From contig JAUZFY010000319.1 in NCBI GenBank assembly GCA_030840185.1, forward strand, positions 1 to 6,946: 6,946 nucleotides of DNA, written 5' to 3'. Made by a program: the position numbers and the translations under genes. Each line of letters begins with the position of its first letter. The stretch's first letter is position 1. Origin of the DNA: Microbacteriaceae bacterium. Lineage in GTDB: Bacteria > Actinomycetota > Actinomycetes > Actinomycetales > Microbacteriaceae. Below, one piece after another: positions 1 to 5,823 of this stretch. The notes below the pieces were generated by a model. That model was not told where the DNA came from. It did no database searches and saw nothing but the letters and a program-made list of their open reading frames with translations.

Positions 1-1812
1 GGACTTGAGCTGCTCGCGAGCGTCGACCGCGATCTGCACCTCGGATCCGGTGGCGATGAAGATGACGTCCGGCGTTCCGTTCGGCGCCTCGGCGAGAACG
101 TACGCGCCCTTCGCGACATGCCTCGCCGAGGCGAAGGTATCGCCGCTCGCGACATCGTCACCGCGTTCGAACACGGGGATGTTTTGACGGGTCAACGCGA
201 TTCCGGCCGGTCCCTCGCGCCGCTCGAGGATGGTCTTCCACGCCCACGCGGTCTCGTTCGCGTCGCCGGGGCGCACGATGTCGAGGCCTGGGATGGCGCG
301 GAGGGCCGAGAGCTGCTCGATGGGCTGGTGGGTTGGCCCGTCTTCGCCGAGGGCGACGGAGTCATGGGTCCACACGTAGATCGCCGGCGCCTTCATGAGC
401 GCGGCGAGTCGAACCGCCGGCCGCATGTAGTCGCTGAAGATCAGGAATGTGCCGCCGAACGGGCGGGTGTTGCCGTGCAACACGATGCCGCTCAGAATTG
501 CGCCCATCGCGTGTTCGCGGATTCCGAAGTGCAAGACCCGGCCGTACTTATTGCCGGTCCACTCGTGCGTCGAGCGTTCGGCCGGAACGAATGACGCAGC
601 ACCCTCGATGGTGGTGTTGTTCGACTCTGCGAGGTCGGCGGAACCGCCCCACAGCTCGGGGATGACCGGACCGAGGGCGTTAAGGACCTTGCCGGACGCC
701 GCGCGGGTTGAGACTTCCTTGCCGGCTTCGAACACCGGGAGAGCCTCTTCGACACCCTCGGGAAGGTCTCCGGAGAGAATGCGGTCGAGCAGAACCTTGC
801 GCTCGGGGTTCGAAGCGGCCCAGGCGTCGAACTGTTCGTTCCACTCCGCGTGGGCGGCCTTGCCGCGATCAACGGCCTTCCGGGTGTGGGCAAGCACCTC
901 CGGGTCGACATCGAAGGTCTTCTCCGGGTCGAACCCGAGGACCTCCTTGACCGCGGCCAGCTCATCTGCGCCGAGCGCCGAGCCGTGGATCTTTCCGGTG
1001 TTCTGCTTCTTCGGGGACGGCCATCCGATGATGGTCTTGAGGATGATGAGCGACGGCTTGTCGGTCGCGGCCTTCGCGGCCTCGATGGCGTCGTTCAGCG
1101 CCTGCACGTCCTCGACGTACTGTCCGGTCTTCTTCCAATCGACGACCTGCACGTGCCAGTGATAAGCCTCGTAGCGAGCCTTGACGTCTTCGGTGAAGGC
1201 GATGTCGGTGTCGTCTTCGATCGAGATCTGGTTGCTGTCATAGATGGCGATGAGGTTGCCGAGCTGCTGATGGCCGGCGAGAGACGACGCTTCGCTTGAG
1301 ATGCCCTCCTCGAGGTCGCCGTCACTGACTATCACGTAGACGAAGTGGTCGAACGGGCTCGCGCCGACCTCGGCATCCGGGTCGAACAGGCCGCGCTCGT
1401 AGCGGGAGGCGTAGGCGAAACCGACAGAGGACGAAATGCCCTGGCCAAGCGGGCCGGTGGTGATCTCGATGCCATCGGTGTGCCCGTATTCGGGGTGACC
1501 CGGGGTCTTCGATCCCCAGGTGCGAAGCGCCTTGAGGTCGTCGAGCTCGAGGCCGTAGCCGCCGAGGTAGAACTGCACGTACTGGGTCAGGGAGCTGTGA
1601 CCGGCGGAAAGGATGAACCGGTCGCGACCGATCCAGGTGCTGTCGCTTGGGTCACGCCGCATCACCTTTTGGAAAAGCAGGTACGCGGCGGGCGCAAGAC
1701 TCATCGCCGTTCCCGGGTGCCCATTCCCGACCTTCTCAACGGCATCTGCCGCGAGAATGCGAGCGGTGTCTACGGCTTTGTTGTCAATGGGATCCCATTG
1801 GAGAACTGCCAC
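1..1812 (-). CDS. tkt: Transketolase, 3' end beyond the window edge
   Basis: This is a thiamine diphosphate (TPP) enzyme of the non-oxidative pentose phosphate pathway. It moves two-carbon units between ketose and aldose phosphates in the cytoplasm. I translated the minus strand by hand: 604 codons are open without a frameshift and run off position 1. Actinobacterial transketolases are about 700 residues, so roughly 95 C-terminal residues are missing. Visible motifs include GNGHPG (29-34), GH at 71-72, GPLGQG (120-125), the TPP/metal motif SDGD (163-166) with N194, H276, GIREHAM with the expected catalytic Glu at 433, GEDGPTHQP (489-497) and LTRQ with R542. The last residues (ATGSEVQ) open the C-terminal domain. 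The start is GTG, which gives MAVLQWDPIDNKAVDTAR, the usual family N-terminus; GAAGGG lies 10 bases upstream. The frame stays open upstream to a TGA at 1972-1974, but that stretch does not resemble the family. In actinobacteria tal and zwf usually follow. Confidence 0.97.
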   Translation of the reverse strand, partial: MAVLQWDPIDNKAVDTARILAADAVEKVGNGHPGTAMSLAPAAYLLFQKVMRRDPSDSTWIGRDRFILSAGHSSLTQYVQFYLGGYGLELDDLKALRTWGSKTPGHPEYGHTDGIEITTGPLGQGISSSVGFAYASRYERGLFDPDAEVGASPFDHFVYVIVSDGDLEEGISSEASSLAGHQQLGNLIAIYDSNQISIEDDTDIAFTEDVKARYEAYHWHVQVVDWKKTGQYVEDVQALNDAIEAAKAATDKPSLIILKTIIGWPSPKKQNTGKIHGSALGADELAAVKEVLGFDPEKTFDVDPEVLAHTRKAVDRGKAAHAEWNEQFDAWAASNPERKVLLDRILSGDLPEGVEEALPVFEAGKEVSTRAASGKVLNALGPVIPELWGGSADLAESNNTTIEGAASFVPAERSTHEWTGNKYGRVLHFGIREHAMGAILSGIVLHGNTRPFGGTFLIFSDYMRPAVRLAALMKAPAIYVWTHDSVALGEDGPTHQPIEQLSALRAIPGLDIVRPGDANETAWAWKTILERREGPAGIALTRQNIPVFERGDDVASGDTFASARHVAKGAYVLAEAPNGTPDVIFIATGSEVQIAVDAREQLKS

Positions 1813-2080
1813 GAGATTTCGACCCTTCTGTTGCTTACGATGTCTGTCCCTGGTGGGTCGCACCGCATTAGAGGTAATTCGACGCTCACCTGGCGACATC
1901 GGCAGTGCCGCAGGCACCCCGGCGAGCAAATCTGTTTCGTTAGGGTCTTGGCCTGCGGCTGGCAAGCACATTCAAGTATAGAGAGGGCTGAGTGAGCGGT
2001 TCCATTCCTGAGGCCCCGACAGGCGCGGATGCCCCGGACGCATAGACTCTTCGCAGGGCATTACCACCGTTAGAGGAGCA
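1813..2080. promoter_or_regulatory. Divergent intergenic region between tkt and ctaB
   Basis: These 268 bases separate the divergently transcribed tkt (minus) and ctaB (plus), so promoters for both should lie here. The clearest element is a TATACT hexamer on the minus strand (1975-1980), suited to tkt. A weaker TAGACT at 2043-2048 on the plus strand could be the ctaB -10, but no convincing -35 precedes it. GCCCCG occurs twice in direct orientation (2013-2018 and 2031-2036), 18 bases apart, which may be chance at this GC content. I see no convincing small gene here: the open frames are either the upstream extension of the tkt frame or antisense to it. Confidence 0.6.
1975..1980 (-). promoter_or_regulatory. 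Candidate -10 element for tkt
   Basis: Read on the minus strand this is TATACT, a five-of-six match to the housekeeping sigma -10 consensus TATAAT. The best -35 at 17-18 bases spacing is poor (TGGAAC or GGAACC). Transcription starting just downstream would give a leader of roughly 155 bases before the tkt GTG. The assignment is an inference from one hexamer and its position. Confidence 0.4.
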
Positions 2081-3001
2081 ATGGACGTAGCGTTACAGAC
2101 CGGACACGCGGGCGAACACATCGGCTTCGTGCGCAAGTCGAAGGCCTACGTCGCCCTCACGAAGCCGCGCGTCATCGAGCTCCTTCTCGTGACCACGGCT
2201 CCCGTCATGATTCTCGCCCAGAACGGCATCCCCAACCTGTGGCTCGTGCTTTGGACCCTCGTTGGTGGGGCGCTGAGCGCCGGGTCGGCCGGTGCGTTCA
2301 ACTGTTACATCGACCGGGACATCGACCGGGTCATGAAGCGCACGAGTCGCCGCCCGCTGGTCACCGGCGAGCTGACCGACCGTGAGGCCATTGCCTTCGC
2401 CTGGATCATCGGCGCAGCGTCGATTCTCATTCTCGGCTTCTTGGTCAACTGGCTCTCGGCCATGCTGTCGCTAGCCGCAATACTGTTCTACGTTCTCGTG
2501 TACACGCTCGTGCTGAAGCGCCGCACGCCGCAAAACATCGTCTGGGGAGGGGCGGCCGGCTGCATGCCGGTGCTGATCGGCTGGTCGGCCGTGACCGGAT
2601 CGCTCGACTGGACCCCGGTGATCCTGTTCGGCATCGTTTTCCTCTGGACGCCTCCGCACTACTGGCCGCTGTCCATGCGGTTTCGCGCCGACTACGCGTC
2701 GGTCAACGTGCCGATGCTCGCGGTCGTGCGGGGTCGTACGGTCGTCGGGCTCCAGGTCGTGCTCTACGCCTGGGCTACCGTCGCGTGCTCGCTTCTGCTC
2801 ATCCCGGTGGCCAACATGGGGATCATCTACTCGGTCGTCGCGGTGCTCGCCGGCGTGTACTTTCTCTTCGAGGCGCACCGGCTGTACTCGATGACGATCC
2901 GGCACGACGTCATCAAGCCGATGCGGGTGTTCCATAGCTCGATCAGTTACCTGACGCTGTTGTTCATCGCGGTCGCGATCGACCCGCTGCTTCGGTTCTA
3001 G
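2081..3001 (+). CDS. ctaB: Protoheme IX farnesyltransferase (heme O synthase)
   Basis: This is an integral membrane UbiA-type prenyltransferase that transfers the farnesyl group of farnesyl diphosphate to heme b, giving heme O for cytochrome oxidase. The 306-residue length is normal for the family. Family marks are [11 protein letters not shown] (26-36), the Mg-diphosphate motif NxxxDxxxD as N74, D78 and D82 in [10 protein letters not shown], the cytoplasmic loop [17 protein letters not shown] (141-157), and [10 protein letters not shown] (204-213). I count about nine hydrophobic segments, near 33-48, 53-72, 103-120, 125-146, 153-172, 177-193, 224-241, 247-266 and 287-302. The ATG start gives MDVALQT, which matches my memory of actinobacterial CtaB N-termini. 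AGAGGAG stands at 2072-2078, rather close to the ATG. The next gene, ctaA, performs the following step and starts about 40 bases downstream, so the two are probably co-transcribed. Confidence 0.97.
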   Translation: MDVALQTGHAGEHIGFVRKSKAYVALTKPRVIELLLVTTAPVMILAQNGIPNLWLVLWTLVGGALSAGSAGAFNCYIDRDIDRVMKRTSRRPLVTGELTDREAIAFAWIIGAASILILGFLVNWLSAMLSLAAILFYVLVYTLVLKRRTPQNIVWGGAAGCMPVLIGWSAVTGSLDWTPVILFGIVFLWTPPHYWPLSMRFRADYASVNVPMLAVVRGRTVVGLQVVLYAWATVACSLLLIPVANMGIIYSVVAVLAGVYFLFEAHRLYSMTIRHDVIKPMRVFHSSISYLTLLFIAVAIDPLLRF

Positions 3002-3027
3002 CCGCAATCCGCACCATCCGCTTTCAC

Positions 3028-3033
3028 AGGAGG
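3028..3033 (+). promoter_or_regulatory. Perfect Shine-Dalgarno site of ctaA
   Basis: AGGAGG is fully complementary to the anti-Shine-Dalgarno core of 16S rRNA. It ends eight bases before the ATC at 3042. No ATG, GTG or TTG occurs in any frame between this site and the GTG at 3126. The site therefore decides the ctaA start in favour of a non-standard codon, unless the base call at 3044 is wrong. Confidence 0.8.
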
Positions 3034-3041
3034 TTCGACCA

Positions 3042-4031
3042 ATCGTCACCCCGTTCAGCTGGTTAGCCAGCCGCTACACGCTCGGGGCTCGGGCGCTTCG
3101 CTGGGGGACCACCTCGGCCCTCGTCGTGAGCATCTTCATCGTCTTCTCCGGCGGGGTCGTCCGAGTGACCGGATCCGGCCTCGGCTGCCCGACCTGGCCG
3201 GCGTGCGAACCCGGGTCGCTCACCACGACGCCGGCGCTCGGAATTCACGGGCTGATCGAGTTCGGCAATCGCTCGCTCACCGGCCTGCTGATCGTCGCCG
3301 TCGGTTTCGCCATCGTCGCCACCCGGCTGCAGGGTACCCGAAACCGCACGCTGACCCGCCTCGCCTGGTCGCAGTTCTGGCTCGTCGTCGTCAATTCGAT
3401 CGCCGGGGGAGTCTCGGTGCTGACCGGGCTCAACCCCTATGTCGTTGCGGTCCACTTCGTTCTCGCCATCGCGCTTCTCACCACAACGACGCTCACCTGG
3501 CATCGAGCGAGGCAGAGCGTCGGGGTGTCGCTTCCCGCCCTGCGCGCAGGCACCTCCGGCGTGACCGCCTCCCGCGTGTCGGCCGGACTGAGCGTTGCCC
3601 TCGTCGTCACGACCCTCGCGCTCATCATGGTCGGCACGCTCGTTACCGGGTCCGGCCAGCATTCCGGCGATTCGGCGGACGTCGCGCGCATGAGCTTCGT
3701 GTGGGCCGACGTCACCGTCGCACACGCGGTGCTCGGCTCGGCGGTTATCGCTCTCGCCGTTGTGCTTCTTCTGACACTCCGCGGCGCCGCGTCGAATCCT
3801 CTCGCCCGGCGTCGCGTCCTGGCGTTCCTCGTTGTGACGATCGCGCAGGCGCTTATCGGGGTCATCCAGGCGCTGACCGGCGTCCCCGCAGTCCTTGTCG
3901 CGATTCACGTGCTCGGTTCGGCCCTCGTCTGGGTCGGCGTGCTTCGCGTTCTGCTCGACGTGAATCCGGGCCTGTTCTCCACGGTGCGGGCGAGCGCCGG
4001 GGAGACTACGCCGGAGGTTGTCGCTCGCTGA
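3042..4031 (+). CDS. ctaA: Heme A synthase (COX15/CtaA family), probable ATC start
   Basis: CtaA is a membrane protein that oxidises the C8 methyl of heme O to the formyl group of heme A. From the ATC at 3042 the product is 329 residues; from the first canonical in-frame start (GTG, 3126) it would be 301 and would lose half of membrane segment 1. Eight hydrophobic segments form two four-helix halves: about 23-44, 79-96, 107-127, 133-153, 180-203, 225-246, 258-280 and 283-305. The first extracytoplasmic loop has the cysteine pair in GLGCPTWPAC (C49, C55). Candidate heme-ligand histidines are H138 and H154 in the first half, and H228 and H289 in the second. The segment HGLIEFGNR (69-77) has Asn76 where the Bacillus-type EXXH motif has His. 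I chose ATC because AGGAGG lies eight bases upstream and the residues it adds (SRYTLGARALRW and the first half of TM1) look like the family. Family assignment is firm; the start is not. Confidence 0.9.
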   Translation: MVTPFSWLASRYTLGARALRWGTTSALVVSIFIVFSGGVVRVTGSGLGCPTWPACEPGSLTTTPALGIHGLIEFGNRSLTGLLIVAVGFAIVATRLQGTRNRTLTRLAWSQFWLVVVNSIAGGVSVLTGLNPYVVAVHFVLAIALLTTTTLTWHRARQSVGVSLPALRAGTSGVTASRVSAGLSVALVVTTLALIMVGTLVTGSGQHSGDSADVARMSFVWADVTVAHAVLGSAVIALAVVLLLTLRGAASNPLARRRVLAFLVVTIAQALIGVIQALTGVPAVLVAIHVLGSALVWVGVLRVLLDVNPGLFSTVRASAGETTPEVVAR

Positions 4032-4111
4032 CTTCTTCGCTTATCCGTCGCCACGCTGCCGGCCGGTCGCGCGCCTGCCAACTGTCCGATGATTTGCGCA
4101 GAGTCTCCCTG

Positions 4112-4117
4112 TAGAAT
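4112..4117 (+). promoter_or_regulatory. Candidate -10 element for the suf operon
   Basis: TAGAAT matches five of six bases of TATAAT. I cannot find a good -35 at the usual spacing (the best is a poor TGATTT at 4090-4095). If used, it would give a leader of roughly 245 bases before sufB that includes all the inverted repeats. Other weak candidates are TCTAAT at 4201-4206 and TTATAC at 4343-4348. The call is tentative. Confidence 0.25.
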
Positions 4118-4127
4118 CGGGATATTC

Positions 4128-4148
4128 CTTCTTCGCAGTTGTAAGAAG
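4128..4148 (+). repeat. Short inverted repeat in the sufB leader (CTTCTT/AAGAAG)
   Basis: CTTCTT (4128-4133) and AAGAAG (4143-4148) are a perfect six-base inverted repeat around nine bases. As RNA it would be a weak, AU-rich hairpin; as DNA it could be an operator. It lies just after the TAGAAT candidate -10, where a repressor site might be expected, but chance occurrence is possible. Confidence 0.3.
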
Positions 4149-4153
4149 TGTCA

Positions 4154-4183
4154 GCGTTGACGCACGGGGGACAACGCCCGTGC
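4154..4183 (+). repeat. Two overlapping, mutually exclusive inverted repeats in the sufB leader
   Basis: GCACGGG (4162-4168) pairs with CCCGTGC (4177-4183) around an eight-base loop. GCGTTG (4154-4159) pairs with CAACGC (4172-4177) around twelve bases. The right arms share base 4177 and the left arm and loop of one lie inside the other, so the two stems cannot form together. No T-run follows, so neither looks like an intrinsic terminator. They could be an operator or a leader RNA switch; nothing in the sequence tells which, and no known riboswitch class was recognised. Confidence 0.4.
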
Positions 4184-4369
4184 CGATCTGTCAGTCACGG
4201 TCTAATTGTCGGAATCTGGAAATTACAGGATCTGAAAAATCAAGCGGGCCACCGCAATCGAAAAGCTGGTCCGCCACCGTGAACAGCGAACCGCGATCAT
4301 CCGGTCGTCGTTGCGAAGGGAATGCCGTCACAGCCGCTCCGGTTATACGGGTATGGAAAGAGGGAACTC

Positions 4370-5788
4370 ATGTCAGACATTCTGATCGACCGCCCCGAAC
4401 TCGAAAGTCTTGGAATCTACGAGTTCGGCTGGTCTGACTCGGACGTCGCCGGCGCGTCGGCGAAACGTGGCATCTCGCCAGAAGTCGTCGCCGACATTTC
4501 CACGCTCAAAAACGAGCCGGAATGGATGTTGAAGAACCGGCTCAAGGCGCTCGCCCTGTTCTACAAGAAGCCGATGCCGGCCTGGGGCGCAGATTTGTCG
4601 GGAATCGACTTCGACAACATCAAATACTTTGTCCGCTCCACGGAACGGCAGGCCCAGACCTGGGACGATCTGCCGGACGACATCAAGAACACCTACGAAA
4701 AGCTCGGGATCCCCGAGGCGGAGCGTCAGCGTCTCGTCTCCGGTGTCGCGGCCCAGTACGAGTCCGAGGTCGTGTACCACACGATTAACAAGGAGCTCGA
4801 GGAGAAGGGCGTGCTCTTCCTCGACACCGACACGGCGCTGCGCGAGTACCCGGAGATCTTCAAGGAGTACTTCGGAACGGTGATTCCGGCCGGCGACAAC
4901 AAGTTCGCCGCGCTCAACACCTCCGTGTGGTCTGGCGGGTCGTTCGTCTACGTTCCGAAGGGCGTTCACGTCGACATCCCGCTGCAGGCCTACTTCCGGA
5001 TCAACACCGAGAACATGGGCCAGTTCGAGCGAACCCTGATCATCGCCGACGAGGGCTCCTACGTTCACTACATCGAGGGCTGCACCGCCCCGATCTACAA
5101 GTCGGACTCGCTGCACTCCGCGGTCGTCGAGATCATCGTGAAGAAAAACGCGCGAGTTCGCTACACGACTATCCAGAACTGGTCGAACAACGTGTACAAC
5201 CTCGTCACGAAGCGGGCCATCGCCCACGAGGGCGCGACCATGGAGTGGATCGACGGCAACATCGGTTCGAAGGTCACCATGAAGTACCCGTCGATCTACC
5301 TCGTCGGCGAGCACGCGAAGGGTGAGACCCTCTCGGTGGCGTTCGCCGGTCCCGGACAGCACCAGGATGCCGGCGCCAAGATGATCCACATGGCCCCATA
5401 CACCCAGTCCTCGATCGTCTCGAAGTCGATCGCGAGGGGCGGCGGCCGCACCGGCTACCGCGGTGAGGTGCGCATTGCCGAGGGGGCGCATCACTCGGCG
5501 AACACCGTGCGCTGCGACGCTCTTCTCGTGGACTCGATCTCGCGCTCCGACACCTACCCGACCACCGATGTCCGTGAGGACGACGTGCAGATGGGCCACG
5601 AGGCAACGGTCTCGCGCGTGAGCGCCGAACAGCTGTTCTACCTCCAGTCCCGCGGAATGCCGGAGGACGAGGCAATGGCTATGATCGTCCGCGGCTTCAT
5701 AGAACCGATCGCGCGTGAACTCCCTATGGAGTACGCCCTCGAACTCAACAAGCTCATTGAGATGGGCATGGAAGGCAGTGTTGGATGA
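4370..5788 (+). CDS. sufB: Fe-S cluster assembly scaffold protein SufB
   Basis: SufB is the scaffold subunit of the cytoplasmic SufBCD complex, which assembles Fe-S clusters from SufS-derived sulfur. From ATG 4370 the product is 472 residues, normal for an intein-free SufB. Landmarks include [14 protein letters not shown] (135-148), [14 protein letters not shown] (186-199), YIEGCTAP with C238 (aligned by me to the E. coli Cys254 region), the beta-helix core, RCDALLVD with C382 and GHEATVSR with E411. C382 and E411 are 29 apart, as are E. coli Cys405 and Glu434 at the SufB-SufD interface. The C-terminus carries the family repeat [15 protein letters not shown] (421-435). I prefer ATG 4370 over the in-frame ATG 4322 because AAAGAGGGA stands just upstream of it and the 16 extra residues ([16 protein letters not shown]) are unlike the family. 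There is no intein, unlike the M. tuberculosis SufB. sufD follows directly. Confidence 0.97.
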   Translation: MSDILIDRPELESLGIYEFGWSDSDVAGASAKRGISPEVVADISTLKNEPEWMLKNRLKALALFYKKPMPAWGADLSGIDFDNIKYFVRSTERQAQTWDDLPDDIKNTYEKLGIPEAERQRLVSGVAAQYESEVVYHTINKELEEKGVLFLDTDTALREYPEIFKEYFGTVIPAGDNKFAALNTSVWSGGSFVYVPKGVHVDIPLQAYFRINTENMGQFERTLIIADEGSYVHYIEGCTAPIYKSDSLHSAVVEIIVKKNARVRYTTIQNWSNNVYNLVTKRAIAHEGATMEWIDGNIGSKVTMKYPSIYLVGEHAKGETLSVAFAGPGQHQDAGAKMIHMAPYTQSSIVSKSIARGGGRTGYRGEVRIAEGAHHSANTVRCDALLVDSISRSDTYPTTDVREDDVQMGHEATVSRVSAEQLFYLQSRGMPEDEAMAMIVRGFIEPIARELPMEYALELNKLIEMGMEGSVG

Positions 5789-5823
5789 CCCTCCTCGTCA
5801 CGTCGGAAGGAACCGTCGGCTAG
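5785..5823 (+). other. Twelve-codon open frame bridging sufB and sufD
   Basis: The ATG at 5785 overlaps the sufB TGA as ATGA and has GGAAGG (5770-5775) nine bases upstream, a layout typical of translationally coupled starts. It reads [12 protein letters not shown] and then meets TAG at 5821-5823, which directly abuts the sufD ATG in the same frame. It may be a coupling device that delivers ribosomes to sufD, a remnant of a longer sufD N-terminus cut by a nonsense change, or chance. I have no evidence that the peptide itself has a role. Confidence 0.35.
5805..5812 (+). promoter_or_regulatory. Shine-Dalgarno site of sufD inside the mini-ORF
   Basis: GGAAGGAA lies 11 bases before the sufD ATG at 5824 and inside the twelve-codon frame. 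It supports initiation at 5824, the first in-frame start codon after the TAG. Spacing is a little long but acceptable. Confidence 0.5.

Larger units (their letters stand above)
4032..4369. promoter_or_regulatory. Intergenic leader between ctaA and sufB
   Basis: This 338-base gap has no gene I can support. In mycobacteria and streptomycetes a sufR repressor gene precedes sufB; here it is absent from this position. The stretch at about 4195-4245 is clearly more AT-rich than the genes on either side. A possible -10 (TAGAAT, 4112-4117) and several inverted repeats (4128-4148, 4154-4177, 4162-4183) fall in the first half. No hairpin is followed by a T-run, so I see no intrinsic terminator for ctaA, and read-through into sufB is possible. 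A frame running from the ATG at 4322 into sufB is discussed under sufB. Confidence 0.6.

Noticed and set aside
118..1995. Several plus-strand open frames opposite tkt (118-594, 449-1162, 850-1299, 1345-1995)
   Set aside because: The minus strand encodes a continuous transketolase with all its motifs, so these are shadows. The last one extends past the tkt start only because the intergenic stretch lacks a stop in that frame.
3063..3908. A 281-codon open frame antisense to ctaA
   Set aside because: Its product is very rich in Arg, Asp, Gly and Glu, a typical shadow of a GC-rich membrane protein gene. No ribosome binding site or family features were seen.
4157..4162. TTGACG as a -35 element for sufB
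   Set aside because: The hexamer is good, but the sequence 16-19 bases downstream (around 4179-4187) has nothing like a -10.
4156..4175. A SufR operator in the sufB leader
   Set aside because: As I recall, the streptomycete SufR site is CAAC-N6-GTTG. The leader has the half-sites in the opposite order (GTTG-N12-CAAC), so I do not claim a match.
4162..4183. The GC-rich hairpin as a ctaA terminator
   Set aside because: It lies about 130 bases after the ctaA stop and is followed by CGATCTGTC, not a T-run. It does not fit an intrinsic terminator.
4322..4369. Upstream in-frame ATG as the start of sufB
   Set aside because: The 16 extra residues do not resemble SufB N-termini, whereas ATG 4370 has AAAGAGGGA just upstream and gives a family-like [25 protein letters not shown] beginning.
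4373..5599. A 408-codon open frame antisense to sufB
   Set aside because: It lies wholly opposite sufB, whose protein is unmistakable. Long antisense frames are expected in high-GC genes with G/C third positions. The product is rich in Val, Arg, Asp and Gly and resembles no family I know.
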